A program made the position numbers and the translations under genes. Of a stretch of DNA of 64,000 nt, positions 43,363 to 52,794 are shown piece after piece (the stretch's first letter is position 1; each line of letters starts with the position of its first letter). The stretch is taken from NCBI RefSeq assembly GCF_018860425.1, contig NZ_JAHKPI010000014.1, positions 1 to 64,000 on the forward strand, read 5' to 3'. The notes below the pieces were generated by a model that was given only the letters and a program-made list of their open reading frames with translations, had not been told where the DNA came from and searched no databases. Source of the DNA: Marinobacter sp. F3R08. GTDB lineage: Bacteria; Pseudomonadota; Gammaproteobacteria; Pseudomonadales; Oleiphilaceae.

Positions 43363-43917
43363 TCACTGCTTTTTGTTCCACTCAAATTTCTTGAATGGTT
43401 GGTCCACAGGCGTTTCCGCAATGTGGTTGACGTAGTTACTCATGACTTTCTGGGACAACACCAGAATCACCTCGAGTACCTGACGATGCGTGTAGCCTGC
43501 GTCGTAGAAGGCGTTCAGATCCTCGTTGTTCACATTGCCGTGTTTACGCATCACAGCAAGGGTGAAGGTTCTCAGAGCCTCAAGCTTGTCGCTTGGCAGC
43601 GGCGTCTCATCCCGCAGGGCATTGGTAATGTCATCCGATACCTTCATGGATTTGGCAATGCCGGTATGTGCGGGAACGCAGTAGTGACAGGCGTTTTCAA
43701 CGTTGATAGCCTGCCAGACGACGGTCTTTTCATCGTTATCAAAACTGCTGTCCAGAACCAGTTGATGCAGCTTCTGATAGCCCTCAAGCAGGCCCGGCGC
43801 TTCGGCCATTACCGCGTGAAGTCCCGGGATCATGCCAAAACCCTTGAGGGAATTCTCCAGCAGAGGCTTGGACTTCTCGGGTGCTGTGTCGGTGTCGTGC
43901 AAGGAAAAGTCTGTCAT
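43363..43917 (-). CDS. Carboxymuconolactone decarboxylase / AhpD-like protein
   Basis: A 184-residue all-helical protein of the AhpD/CMD fold with the redox motif NACHYCVPAHTG near residue 77. AhpD-type proteins pass electrons to peroxiredoxins or act as alkylhydroperoxidases themselves. AAGGAG lies before the ATG at 43917. It is divergent from a TetR gene, across a gap with three palindromes, so the TetR protein is very probably its repressor. The longer frame upstream would cover these operators and is rejected. Confidence 0.88.
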   Translation of the reverse strand: MTDFSLHDTDTAPEKSKPLLENSLKGFGMIPGLHAVMAEAPGLLEGYQKLHQLVLDSSFDNDEKTVVWQAINVENACHYCVPAHTGIAKSMKVSDDITNALRDETPLPSDKLEALRTFTLAVMRKHGNVNNEDLNAFYDAGYTHRQVLEVILVLSQKVMSNYVNHIAETPVDQPFKKFEWNKKQ

Positions 43918-43931
43918 AACTGACTCCTTTG

Positions 43932-44009
43932 TTGAATGATCGCTCAATTTCAACAACAGGCTATCTGTTATTGAGCGATCATTCAAGCTATAATTGAGCA
44001 TTCATTCAA
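43932..44009. promoter_or_regulatory. Three palindromic operators between the AhpD-like and TetR genes
   Basis: The 16-base palindrome TTGAATGATCGCTCAA (43932-43947) recurs exactly as its reverse complement at 43971-43986, and a third, weaker copy TTGAGCATTCATTCAA is at 43994-44009. The shared form is TTGA-NN-GATC-NN-TCAA. A TATAAT at 43989-43994 for the TetR gene sits between copies two and three, so binding there would block it, and copy one lies just before the ribosome site of the AhpD-like gene. This is a clear autoregulated divergent repressor arrangement. Confidence 0.88.
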
Positions 44010-44034
44010 ACCTCGGCAACGGTGAAGTGTTGTT

Positions 44035-44640
44035 ATGGCCAGACACGCACGCTACGACAGGACAACAGCGCTGGAAAAAGCCATTGGCCTGTTCTGGGCA
44101 AAGGGTTATCACGGCAGCTCCATGAAACAGATTGAGCAGGCTCTGGATATGCGTCCGGGTAGCATTTACGCAACCTTCGGCAGCAAGGACGGGCTGTTTT
44201 CAGAAGCGCTGGCGGCTTACGCTGAACAGAGCGGTCGTGAACTGGCAAAACACATCGACGGGTTTGACTCCATCGTTGAGGGATTACAGAATTATCTGCG
44301 TGGCATCGCCCGCGGTTGCGGCAACGTCGATACTGCGCCTTCCCGGGCGTGTCTGGTGGTGAAAACCCTGCTTGAGTCCAGCAATACCCACCCGGCTCTG
44401 GCGGCACAGGCCAACAGCATTCTTGCAGCTATCGAGCAAACCATTGCAGAACTGCTGGAACGGGCCAAGGCAAACGGTGAGCTGGTACAATCTGTTGACA
44501 GCTCCCGGCTTGCACGACTGCTTCAGGCCCAGATTATGGGGCTGAGGTCCATGGGAGAGCGACAACTGGGCTCCGAGGCTATTGCGGAACTCGGCAACGA
44601 TATGGCCGCCATCCTGGACGGCTACCGGACCCAGCACTGA
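44035..44640 (+). CDS. TetR family repressor
   Basis: A 201-residue TetR/AcrR regulator. The N-terminal DNA-binding part reads ALEKAIGLFWAKGYHGSSMKQ then IEQALDMRPGSIYATFGSK, the usual helix-turn-helix with the F-x-SK ending. The C-terminal ligand domain (residues 70-200) is variable and contains CGNVDTAPSRACLVVK, where cysteines could sense an electrophile or oxidant. It is divergent from the AhpD-like gene and should bind the three palindromes at 43932-44009. Confidence 0.93.
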   Translation: MARHARYDRTTALEKAIGLFWAKGYHGSSMKQIEQALDMRPGSIYATFGSKDGLFSEALAAYAEQSGRELAKHIDGFDSIVEGLQNYLRGIARGCGNVDTAPSRACLVVKTLLESSNTHPALAAQANSILAAIEQTIAELLERAKANGELVQSVDSSRLARLLQAQIMGLRSMGERQLGSEAIAELGNDMAAILDGYRTQH

Positions 44641-44863
44641 GCAATCAGGCGCCAAACCCATCATTGCCGAAAGGCCAGGGCTGAAGGTAGCGGCACTTCC
44701 GTAGAATTGTGCCTGTGGCCCCGGCCACGTTACCATTACGGACCGGTTTCCTCCTGCTTTGCTCTGGCTTTACACCCCGCCGGAAGGCTAATGCCCAGTG
44801 AGGACAGCCAAGCGTTCTTGTCTGAAGAGCGTTTGGCTCTCTTCACTTACAGGTCTGCGCACT

Positions 44864-46174
44864 ATGGACAACCTTCATCATATCGTTGTAGTCGGCGGCG
44901 GCGCCGGCGGCCTCGAACTTGTTACCAGCCTCGGCAATAAACTGGGCAGAAGAAACAAAGCCAGGGTTACCCTTGTTGATGCCGGTCTGACGCACGTCTG
45001 GAAACCCCTGCTGCATGAAGTTGCCTCCGGGTCCCTGGATGCCAGCGCCAACGAGATCAACTACCGGGCCCACGCCCGGAAACACCACTACGAATTCCAG
45101 CTGGGGCGGATGAATGGTCTGGATCGCGAGAGTAAGCGACTGATCATTGCCCCGTTCCTCGATGAAGACGGCGAGGAGATTGTCCCGGAACGCCAGATCA
45201 GCTATGACACGCTCGTTATCGCCGTCGGCAGCACGGCCAACGACTTTGGCACACCTGGCGCCCAGGACCACTGCCTGTTCCTGGACAGCCTGAAGCAGGC
45301 CCGGCGATTCCATAACCTGATGCTCAATGCCTTCCTGAGAAAAAACCACGAAGCACTGCAGGGCGCCGAGCACACCCTGAATATCAGTATCATCGGGGCC
45401 GGGGCCACCGGCGTGGAACTGGCGGCAGAACTCAGACTGGCCTCCCGCGAACTGCCGGTCTACGGCATGAATCACCTGCAAGCCTCGGACGTCTCGATCT
45501 CCGTGATCGAGGCTGCGGATCGCATCCTGCCGGCGCTACCCGGCCGACTCTCGGCAGCGGCAGCGCGGGAACTGGAACACCAGCAGGTCAAGGTTCTGAC
45601 TGGCCAGCCCGTCAGTGAGGTCCGCTCCAGCAGTCTGGTCATGAAAGATGGCACAGAACTGCCCTCGGAAATGACAATCTGGGCCGCCGGCATCAAGGCA
45701 CCCGCGTTCCTCGCCGAACTGGGTAGCCTGGAGGTCAACAAGGGAAATCAGTTGGTGGTCGATCAGACGTTACAGACAACGAAGGACGCCGACATCTTTG
45801 CGTTTGGTGATTGCGCTGCCTGCCCCCAGCCAGACTCGGAGCGCCCGGTACCTCCCCGGGCCCAGGCAGCCCACCAGCAGGCAGACACCTTGTTCAAAAC
45901 GCTATGCAACCGCCTGAACGGTGGCAAAGCCGTTCCTTTTGTCTATAACGACCACGGCTCACTGATCAACTTCAGCCGTTACACCACCGTTGGCAACCTC
46001 ATGGGCAATCTGTCTGGGCGCAGCATGTACATCGAAGGCAAGGTAGCCAGGCTGTTCTACGTGTCCCTCTACCGCATGCATCAGGTCGCGCTGCACGGTT
46101 TTGTCCGTACCGGTATCATCTGGTTAATGGATAAAATCAGCCGTGCCATGCACCCGCGTCTCAAATTACACTAG
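44864..46174 (+). CDS. ndh: Type II NADH dehydrogenase (NDH-2)
   Basis: A 436-residue single-subunit NADH:quinone oxidoreductase. It shows the FAD site HIVVVGGGAGGLELVTSLG at residue 6, the NADH site SIIGAGATGVELAAEL near 172, and the second FAD part IFAFGDCAACP near 310. A C-terminal amphipathic stretch anchors it to the inner membrane. The ATG at 44864 is chosen since the protein begins directly with the FAD motif; 22 codons upstream in frame have no clear ribosome site. The 223 bp before it hold no gene I can support. Confidence 0.9.
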   Translation: MDNLHHIVVVGGGAGGLELVTSLGNKLGRRNKARVTLVDAGLTHVWKPLLHEVASGSLDASANEINYRAHARKHHYEFQLGRMNGLDRESKRLIIAPFLDEDGEEIVPERQISYDTLVIAVGSTANDFGTPGAQDHCLFLDSLKQARRFHNLMLNAFLRKNHEALQGAEHTLNISIIGAGATGVELAAELRLASRELPVYGMNHLQASDVSISVIEAADRILPALPGRLSAAAARELEHQQVKVLTGQPVSEVRSSSLVMKDGTELPSEMTIWAAGIKAPAFLAELGSLEVNKGNQLVVDQTLQTTKDADIFAFGDCAACPQPDSERPVPPRAQAAHQQADTLFKTLCNRLNGGKAVPFVYNDHGSLINFSRYTTVGNLMGNLSGRSMYIEGKVARLFYVSLYRMHQVALHGFVRTGIIWLMDKISRAMHPRLKLH

Positions 46175-46198
46175 AGGGTAAGCGGACCGAGGACATCA

Positions 46199-46272
46199 TG
46201 GAGCGGGTGAAGGGAATCGAACCCTCGTATGCAGCTTGGGAAGCTGCCGTTCTACCATTGAACTACACCCGC
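46199..46272 (-). tRNA. glyU: tRNA-Gly (anticodon CCC)
   Basis: On the minus strand a complete cloverleaf runs from 46272 to 46199, 74 bases with the encoded CCA end. The acceptor stem is GCGGGTG/CACCCGC, the D arm contains AGTTCAATGGTAGA, the anticodon stem GCAGC/GCTGC closes the loop TTCCCAA (anticodon CCC), and the T arm carries GGTTCGATTCC. It closely follows the E. coli glyU pattern. It lies between ndh and the antiporter gene on the opposite strand. Confidence 0.97.
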
Positions 46273-46341
46273 ATGCGCTCTCACTGTTAGAGCAATATAA
46301 GCACTCTGCCCGCCCGGGGGCAAACTTTCTTTGGAGCATAA

Positions 46342-48066
46342 ATGGATCCCACTCTGACCCTTATTGGCGCCATGATGCTGGTTATCAGTATCGTTCTCAG
46401 CCCGCTGTCCAGCCGGGTGGGAATGCCTGTACTGCTGATCTTTCTGGCGGTCGGCATGGTGATGGGCGAAGACGGCCCCGGTGGTATCGTATTCGATGAT
46501 TTCGAGCTGGCGTTTCTGATCGCCAACCTGGCACTGGGCGTCATTCTCCTGGATGGCGGTATGCGCACCCGTGCAGAAACCTTCCGCGTTGGTCTGAAAC
46601 CGGCCCTGGTGCTGGCCACTCTGGGCGTAGCGATCACCGCCGGCGGCGCTGCGGTCGTCGCCTGGTGGGTCTTTGACCTGCACTGGCTGACTGCACTGCT
46701 GATTGGTGCCATCATCTCCTCCACCGACGCCGCCGCCGTCTTTTCCCTGCTGCAGGGCCGGGGCCTGCACCTGAACGAACGGGTCAGCGCTACCCTGGAA
46801 ATTGAATCCGGCAGTAACGACCCCATGGCCATCTTCCTGACGCTGATGCTGGTAACGCTGATCGGCAACGAGGGCGACCACGCCGGTCTGGCTGCCTTGA
46901 TGATGTTGGTGGAGCAGTTCGGAATCGGCGCAATTGCCGGCATTATCGGCGGTTTCGTGGTAGTGGAACTGGCCAACCGTATACGCCTGACCCCCTCCTT
47001 GTACCCATTGCTGGTGGCAGCGGCGGGCATTTCTGTGTTCTCCGCCACAAACGCCCTGGGCGGCAGCGGCTTTCTGGCGATCTATCTGACCGGGGTAGTG
47101 ATTGGCAACCGCCCCGTCCGGATGATGCCAATGATCCTGCAGGTCCATGATGGATTATCCTGGCTGGCTCAACTGTGCCTGTTCCTGATGCTGGGTCTGC
47201 TGGTAAATCCCTCAGAACTGATTCCCCTGGCCGGTAGCGGCCTGGTGCTGGCGCTGTCCCTGATCTTCATTATCCGGCCGATCACCATCCTGATCACCCT
47301 ATGGCCGTTCGCTTTTAATCGTCGCGAACTGGGCTTTATCAGCTGGGTTGGCCTCAGGGGCGCGGTCCCAATCGTTCTCGCCCTGTTCCCTGTCATTGCC
47401 GGTTTGCCGGAAGCCCAGCTGGTGTTCCACGCCGCATTCTTTATTGTGCTGGTTTCACTGCTGGTCCAGGGAACTACCATGGCACCGCTGGCCCGCAAAT
47501 TGCGGCTGGAAGTGCCCGCCGGTGATGAACCTTTCCGTCGACTGCCTCTTGATGCCCCGGCGGCGGGCGATCACGAGCTGATGCTGTTTCCGCTGCGCGG
47601 CGAAATCTGGGAAACGCCACGCCGCCTTGGCCAGTTACGCTTTCCGGAGAACACGGCTGTGGCTGGCGTATTCCGCAATCGGGTCTGCCTGCAACCAAAG
47701 GAAGATCTGGAAGTGACCAGCGGCGACATGGTGGCCATGTTCGCAACTCCGGGCGTACTGCCAGAGCTCGGAAAGGCGCTTAGCGGGCGGCATGCGCCCA
47801 AGTACCTTGCTGAACGGGCGTTTTTTGGCGATTTCGTACTTAATGGCGACGCCCTGTTGGGCGATGTCGAACAGGTGTACGGGATTGAGTTTGGCGATCT
47901 GCCTCCGGAGCTTTCGCTGGCCGAATGCTTTGCCAGACGAACCAAGGGACACCCGGTTGTTGGTGACGTGGTTGTCCTTGGCCCGGTTACGCTGGTAGCC
48001 CGGGCAACCAGCGCCGATCAGGTCACCAAGGTAGGCCTGAAGATGGATAATTCACAAAATAGTTGA
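46342..48066 (+). CDS. cvrA: Potassium/proton antiporter, CvrA (NhaP2) type
   Basis: A 574-residue CPA1 antiporter. About 12 membrane helices fill residues 1-390, with IISSTDAAAVFSLL near 130 and LEIESGSNDPMA near 152, the conserved Asp residues of the ion path. A cytoplasmic TrkA_C/CorC-like part follows (residues 400-570) with LRFPENTAVAGVFR. NhaP2-type proteins expel K+ for protons and help cells grow after osmotic downshift. It suits a salt-tolerant organism that also makes compatible solutes. Confidence 0.9.
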   Translation: MDPTLTLIGAMMLVISIVLSPLSSRVGMPVLLIFLAVGMVMGEDGPGGIVFDDFELAFLIANLALGVILLDGGMRTRAETFRVGLKPALVLATLGVAITAGGAAVVAWWVFDLHWLTALLIGAIISSTDAAAVFSLLQGRGLHLNERVSATLEIESGSNDPMAIFLTLMLVTLIGNEGDHAGLAALMMLVEQFGIGAIAGIIGGFVVVELANRIRLTPSLYPLLVAAAGISVFSATNALGGSGFLAIYLTGVVIGNRPVRMMPMILQVHDGLSWLAQLCLFLMLGLLVNPSELIPLAGSGLVLALSLIFIIRPITILITLWPFAFNRRELGFISWVGLRGAVPIVLALFPVIAGLPEAQLVFHAAFFIVLVSLLVQGTTMAPLARKLRLEVPAGDEPFRRLPLDAPAAGDHELMLFPLRGEIWETPRRLGQLRFPENTAVAGVFRNRVCLQPKEDLEVTSGDMVAMFATPGVLPELGKALSGRHAPKYLAERAFFGDFVLNGDALLGDVEQVYGIEFGDLPPELSLAECFARRTKGHPVVGDVVVLGPVTLVARATSADQVTKVGLKMDNSQNS

Positions 48067-48173
48067 ACAGTTAGGCAGATAACCAAAAAAGTTAACAAAA
48101 CCCCTTAACAGATCAGTTGCAGGCTATGGTATAAAACGGCTCTGTAAAGATTAATCATTGGTAAGTTAAGGAC

Positions 48174-48737
48174 ATGAGTGTTTTCCGCGCCGCACTGACC
48201 ATCACGACTCTGCTCTCTGTTGTACTCACGCACAACGTCATGGCAACAGAGTTGCTGGCAAAAGCCGATACCCGGATGGCAGTCACCACCGAGTACGAAC
48301 CCGCGCAGATCCAGAACGTCAGTAGCGTGGTGGTTCGTAAAGGCGAACGACGCCTGTACCTCATGAATGGCGACGACATCGTCCGTAGCTACCGGATCTC
48401 CCTCGGCGACAATCCCAAAGGTCACAAGCTATACCAGGGAGATGAGCGCACACCGGAAGGCAATTACACGCTCGACTGGCGCAATGCCGAAAGCGATTTC
48501 TACAAATCCATCCATATCTCCTATCCCAGCGAGCGCGACCGCGAACTGGCGTCGGCCTGGGGTCTCGACCCGGGTGGCAGCATCATGATTCACGGCTTGC
48601 CGAATGACGCAGGTGATCTTGCATTCGCCTTTACGGGCCTGGACTGGACCGATGGCTGCATTGCAGTCACCAATGAAGAAATGGACGAAATCTGGCAACT
48701 GGTTTCGAACGGAACCCCCATCAGTATCCATCCCTGA
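48174..48737 (+). CDS. Periplasmic L,D-transpeptidase (YkuD domain), short form
   Basis: A 187-residue protein with a signal peptide (cut near NVMA, residue 24) and a YkuD catalytic domain. It shows MIHGLPND near residue 142 and DWTDGCIAVTNEEM near 161, with the catalytic Cys in DGCI. Such enzymes make 3-3 cross-links in peptidoglycan or attach or release lipoproteins. An Lpp-like gene follows 206 bp downstream on the same strand, so a role in lipoprotein attachment is possible. GGTAAGTTAAGGA precedes the ATG. Confidence 0.9.
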   Translation: MSVFRAALTITTLLSVVLTHNVMATELLAKADTRMAVTTEYEPAQIQNVSSVVVRKGERRLYLMNGDDIVRSYRISLGDNPKGHKLYQGDERTPEGNYTLDWRNAESDFYKSIHISYPSERDRELASAWGLDPGGSIMIHGLPNDAGDLAFAFTGLDWTDGCIAVTNEEMDEIWQLVSNGTPISIHP

Positions 48738-48881
48738 GCACTCTCTGATACCAGTATTAAGTTGTTGTCATATGGATAGGAAATTTACCTGTATCCAGTT
48801 AACATACTTACCCAGAGTGTTTTACACTGCTTAACGACTCCGGTAGTCAACAACTGAAAGCCTATCGGGCGCAGGTTGACA

Positions 48882-48904
48882 GGAAGTCGTCTATACTGAC
48901 TTCC
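48882..48904. promoter_or_regulatory. Inverted repeat around TATACT before the Lpp-like gene
   Basis: GGAAGTC (48882-48888) and GACTTCC (48898-48904) flank a TATACT that could be a -10 box (48892-48897). A TTGACA lies directly upstream (48876-48881), but only ten bases from that -10, which is too close for a normal promoter. The repeat could be an operator or the leader's first hairpin. It stands about 40 bp upstream of the gene. Confidence 0.4.
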
Positions 48905-48943
48905 GGATCACAGGAAATAACTCGACCAATAAGGGGATTTATA

Positions 48944-49225
48944 ATGCGTAAACTGACGATCGCCGGGATTGCACTGGCTACTGCTCTGACTGCTGGTTGT
49001 GCCACCACAGATCAAGGTGCCATTGACGAAGCAAACGCAACTGCCAGCTCCGCTGAGAGCACTGCTGAAAACGCACTGAACACTGCTAACAGCGCTGCCA
49101 GCTCTGCCCGCACTGCCCAGCAGACTGCGGAAGAAGCTCTGGCCGCTGCCAAAGCTGCCCAGAAGGCTGCTGACGAAGCAAACGAGCGTGCCAAGCGTAT
49201 GCTCGAGCGTGCCAGCCAGAAATAA
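48944..49225 (+). CDS. Lpp/OprI-like alanine-zipper outer-membrane lipoprotein
   Basis: A 93-residue lipoprotein. The signal sequence ends in the lipobox LTAGC with Cys19 as the lipid site, and Ala at +2 favours the outer membrane. The mature part is a single helix rich in Ala, Ser and Glu with a regular small-residue heptad pattern, as in Lpp and Pseudomonas OprI, and should form a trimeric coiled coil. The last residue is Lys, as in E. coli Lpp, where it is bound to peptidoglycan by L,D-transpeptidases. Two such enzymes lie on either side of it. It is followed by a strong terminator, fitting a very abundant single-gene message. Confidence 0.9.
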   Translation: MRKLTIAGIALATALTAGCATTDQGAIDEANATASSAESTAENALNTANSAASSARTAQQTAEEALAAAKAAQKAADEANERAKRMLERASQK

Positions 49226-49243
49226 GGCTGATACGTGATAAAG

Positions 49244-49269
49244 AAGGCCGGCCATGCCGGCCTTTTTTT
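49244..49269 (+). terminator. Intrinsic terminator after the Lpp-like gene
   Basis: AAGGCCGGC (49244-49252), CAT, GCCGGCCTT (49256-49264) and seven T. It touches the stop codon of the convergent slipin gene at 49268, so it serves the lipoprotein message; on the other strand it lies past the slipin stop and the trailing T-run is short (TTCTTT). Confidence 0.9.
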
Positions 49270-50071
49270 ATGCCTCGGATTCGGGCTTTTTCGGGCTCGG
49301 CTTCTCAGGCGTATAAGGCTTGTTCTCCTTGAGAAACGTGGTCATCAGTTCCATCGGTAGTGGAAACACAATGGTAGACGCGTTGGTATTGCTCATATCC
49401 GCCAGTGTCTGCAGGTAACGCAACTGCATGGACCCGGAGTTGGTGGACATCACATCTGCCGCTTCCACCAGTTTCTTCGACGCCTGCAACTCGCCCTCGG
49501 CGTGGATGACCTTTGCACGGCGCTCACGCTCTGCTTCGGCCTGACGGGCAATGGCCCGAATCATGGATTCATTGAGATCCACGTGCTTGATCTCGACATT
49601 CGCGACCTTGATTCCCCATTCCTCGGTCTGGGCATCAATGATCTCCTGGATATCCGAGTTCAGTTTGTCCCGCTCTGACAGCATTTCATCAAGATCGTGC
49701 TTGCCAAGTACCGATCGCAGTGTCGTCTGGGCCAGCTGGCTGGTGGCAGAGTTGAAATCTTCCACCCGGATAATAGCCCGTTCCGGATTCACCACACGAA
49801 AGTAAAGCACGGCATTGACCCGGACCGTGACGTTGTCACGGGAAATAACATCCTGACTCGGGACATCCAGCGTTATTACCCGCAGGTCCACTCGCACAAT
49901 CTGCTGAATCCCGGGAATAACGAGAATCAGACCGGGACCTTTTACGCCCTGGAATCGACCGAGGAAGAATACAACGCCGCGCTCGTATTCCGGCAGGATC
50001 TTGATGGCCGAAGCCAGAATCAGCAGTAACACCACCGTGGGTGCCAGATAGGGAATCAGATCACCAATCAT
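49268..50071 (-). CDS. Slipin (stomatin-like SPFH protein)
   Basis: A 267-residue stomatin/slipin. It has one membrane segment (about 5-27), then the SPFH domain with [20 protein letters not shown] and [20 protein letters not shown], and a helix with [20 protein letters not shown]. The tail is proline- and lysine-rich. It lies 37 bp downstream of a long NfeD protease gene; in archaea and bacteria that protease cuts the C-terminal hydrophobic part of the partner slipin, and this one has [14 protein letters not shown] near residue 240. Confidence 0.93.
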   Translation of the reverse strand: MIGDLIPYLAPTVVLLLILASAIKILPEYERGVVFFLGRFQGVKGPGLILVIPGIQQIVRVDLRVITLDVPSQDVISRDNVTVRVNAVLYFRVVNPERAIIRVEDFNSATSQLAQTTLRSVLGKHDLDEMLSERDKLNSDIQEIIDAQTEEWGIKVANVEIKHVDLNESMIRAIARQAEAERERRAKVIHAEGELQASKKLVEAADVMSTNSGSMQLRYLQTLADMSNTNASTIVFPLPMELMTTFLKENKPYTPEKPSPKKPESEA

Positions 50072-50108
50072 ACGGCCTCCTAGTATTGCCGTTACTTTCT
50101 CAGCCAGG

Positions 50109-51593
50109 TCAGCCGTTGTCCGGAATGACCCTGACCGTTACCGTTAACCCTTCGATGGCTGTCGCCTGAACCCGGTCGCCCTCTTTGACGGGCTCTTCGC
50201 TGATAGCATTCCAACGTTCAGCACTGAGACGGACATGCCCCCGATAGTGGCCATGCTCTGCCGAGAATTCATCCAGTGCCACCCCTTGCTCATGGGTAAG
50301 CTGCTCGGCACCGCTGACCGGATGTCGGCGTCGCAGCCCCATGAAACGGCTCACCGTCCACAGGATAAACCCGGCAGCCACTGCGGCGGTGCCACCGATT
50401 GTCGGCAGGGAGATATCCCGGTGGCTTCCGTCCATCAGAATGATCGAGCCGGTCACAAAGGCGACAATCCCACCGACCCCCAGAATCCCGAAACTTGGTA
50501 CAAAGGCCTCACCAACGATGAACGCCAGCCCAAGCAGAATCAGCGCCAGACCGGCATAATTTACCGACAGCACCTGGAATGCGAAGAGCGCAAGAATCAG
50601 ACAGATGGTGCCTATGACACCCGGCACCACAGCACCAGGGTTGGCCAGCTCGAAAATGATGCCGTAAAAGCCGATGAGCATCAGGAAATAGGCCACGTTC
50701 GGATCGGTAATCACCGACAGCAATCGGGTGCGCCAGTCGGGCTGTGATCTGACGATCTGAAGGTCGGCGGTGTTCAGCGTCAGATCGCCCGATGCCATAC
50801 GAACCGTCCGTCCATCCAGTTGCCGAAGCAGATCCTGGATATTCGGCGACACCACATCAATAACCTTGTTCGCCAGTGCCTCCTGCGCTCCGAGATTCAC
50901 CCCTTCCCGGACAGCTTCCTCGGCCCAGTCGGCATTGCGGCCATGACGGTCGGCCAAACCACGGATGTAACTGACGGCATCCTCCAGCACTTTGCGCTCC
51001 ATAGCGGAACCGCCGCGCCGTTTACTGCCGGGTTCACCCGACGCCTTTTGCTCTGCAGACGATTCGTCTGCATTATCGGCGGACACTTCAGGTACTTGCT
51101 TGCCGGAATCCGGGTCACCCGCTGGCTCCTGGCTCCCGGGAAGACCGCCCATTTGGACCGGCGTTGCCGAACCCAGATTGGTCGACGGTGCCATCGCGGC
51201 AATGTGACTGCCATAGAGGATATAGGTTCCGGCGCTGGCAGCGCGGGCGCCCTGGGGGGAAACGTAGGTGGCAACCGGAACGTCAGAAGCAAGAATCACC
51301 TTGATGATATCCCGCATGGAATCCATCAGGCCCCCGGGCGTATCCATTTCGATAATCACCAGACCGGCATCTTCGGATTCCGCCCTGCGAATACCGCGGG
51401 CAACATAGTCCATGGTCGCAGGGCCAATGGCGCCCTCGACGGTGAGTATCAGGGCAGTTTGTGACGGTTTTTGCTGGGCAAGGACCTGGTTAGCAAGCGA
51501 AGCCAGTGCCAGTGCGCCCCCCGTTAGCAGAACCAGGGCCCAAAACCAGAGGCGGGTGGGATTCTGTGATCGCATGGGACGGTGTACCGGCAT
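50109..51593 (-). CDS. Long NfeD serine protease (ClpP-like domain plus membrane part)
   Basis: A 494-residue protein with a signal peptide, then a ClpP/crotonase-like protease domain with [13 protein letters not shown] near residue 84 and [13 protein letters not shown] near 114, which carries the catalytic serine. A charged low-complexity insert (about 155-200, with many Asp, Gly, Ser and Glu) follows. After the second protease half come four membrane helices (about 285-420) and an NfeD OB-fold end. It precedes the slipin gene by 37 bp. GGAGG lies before the ATG at 51593. It is the long form; the short NfeD is at 13.9 kb. Confidence 0.92.
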   Translation of the reverse strand: MPVHRPMRSQNPTRLWFWALVLLTGGALALASLANQVLAQQKPSQTALILTVEGAIGPATMDYVARGIRRAESEDAGLVIIEMDTPGGLMDSMRDIIKVILASDVPVATYVSPQGARAASAGTYILYGSHIAAMAPSTNLGSATPVQMGGLPGSQEPAGDPDSGKQVPEVSADNADESSAEQKASGEPGSKRRGGSAMERKVLEDAVSYIRGLADRHGRNADWAEEAVREGVNLGAQEALANKVIDVVSPNIQDLLRQLDGRTVRMASGDLTLNTADLQIVRSQPDWRTRLLSVITDPNVAYFLMLIGFYGIIFELANPGAVVPGVIGTICLILALFAFQVLSVNYAGLALILLGLAFIVGEAFVPSFGILGVGGIVAFVTGSIILMDGSHRDISLPTIGGTAAVAAGFILWTVSRFMGLRRRHPVSGAEQLTHEQGVALDEFSAEHGHYRGHVRLSAERWNAISEEPVKEGDRVQATAIEGLTVTVRVIPDNG

Positions 51594-51695
51594 AACGCCT
51601 CCCCGGATCCGGAAAAGTTCAACTCATACAGATACGATGACACAGCGGCCGCGGTTCTCTCCCGGCAGGGCGGCCCCTTTACACCAACAATGACC

Positions 51696-52742
51696 TCAGA
51701 AGTATAGCCGCTGCTCCGGTTCCCTGGCCGATTCCGGCGACTTCTGTTCAATCGTCTTGTCTGCGGCCATCCGGGTAACCCGTTCACCAATCATGGTGGG
51801 CAGGCCATCGGCCTGGTTCACCGCAGTTTCAATAGCGCCGCGCTTGACCTCAACACCGGGGTGCTGGATCCGGAAAGCTTCAACTTCGGTGAAAACCTGC
51901 TGCCACAAACGATCCCGATCCTCCGGGGGGTAGTCCTCGTGGGGACGATGTACCTCCAGCCATACCTCACCCTCCGAGAACCCGATCTTGACCGCATCAT
52001 GCACCACCTGAACAGGCGTACCCTTCTCAACCTGGTACACGAACCTTGAGATATCTTCGTTGTACATCCGGAAACAACCGTGACTGACCGCCATTCCGAC
52101 CCCAAATTTCTTGTTGGTGCCATGAATCAGATACCCCTTCTCACTCAGCAACAGGGCATGGGTACCCAGGGGGTTAGACGGTCCGGCAGGAATCATCCTC
52201 GGAAGGTATTCACCAGAAGCCTCATATTCCGCCCGTATACTCGCGGGCGGATACCAGGCTGGCGATTCCAGTGGCATGGTCACTTTGGCATCGGTCAGTG
52301 GTGAGGGGTTGTCTGCAGTGCCCACCCCGACCGGATACACCTGCACACCGTCATCGGTAAAATAGTAGAGACGATATTCTGCGAGATTAATAACAATGCC
52401 CTCGCGCCGGGCATCAGGCAGGACATATTGACGTGGCAGGGTAATATTGGTCCCTTCTCCTGGCAGCCAGGGATCCACGCCGGGGTTGGCCTTCACCAGC
52501 TCCAGATAGCCAATGGCCAGCCGGTTCCCAATGCCGGCAAACGTGTCCTCATAACGGGTTTCAAAAACGCCAAGCTCTCCCGCCAGGTCGCCGTAGACCG
52601 GGAACGTGGGGACACGAGGGCTTCTGTCCGGTTTGCCCTGGGTTTCCGGGCCGCTTGAGGAACCCGACGGCTCCGCTACCAACGGGGTTGGCAGAACCAG
52701 GGCCTGGGCCAGAAAAAAAATCGCTAAGAGTCTGAACCGCAT
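51696..52742 (-). CDS. L,D-transpeptidase, ErfK/YbiS/YnhG type
   Basis: A 348-residue secreted protein with a signal peptide (to about residue 23), a LysM-like region (GIGNRLAIGYLELVKANP near residue 70 then GTNITLPRQYVLP) and a YkuD domain with LIHGTNKKFGVGMAVSHGCFR near residue 207, where the Cys of SHGCFR is the nucleophile. This is the ErfK/YbiS architecture; in E. coli those enzymes attach Lpp to the wall. With an Lpp-like gene 2.5 kb away this is the best candidate for that task. The ATG at 52742 is used; no clear ribosome site is seen. Confidence 0.92.
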   Translation of the reverse strand: MRFRLLAIFFLAQALVLPTPLVAEPSGSSSGPETQGKPDRSPRVPTFPVYGDLAGELGVFETRYEDTFAGIGNRLAIGYLELVKANPGVDPWLPGEGTNITLPRQYVLPDARREGIVINLAEYRLYYFTDDGVQVYPVGVGTADNPSPLTDAKVTMPLESPAWYPPASIRAEYEASGEYLPRMIPAGPSNPLGTHALLLSEKGYLIHGTNKKFGVGMAVSHGCFRMYNEDISRFVYQVEKGTPVQVVHDAVKIGFSEGEVWLEVHRPHEDYPPEDRDRLWQQVFTEVEAFRIQHPGVEVKRGAIETAVNQADGLPTMIGERVTRMAADKTIEQKSPESAREPEQRLYF

Positions 52743-52794
52743 AGAAATCAATCCGAAATCATCAGGGAACCGGGTACATTGACAGCATGCACTC

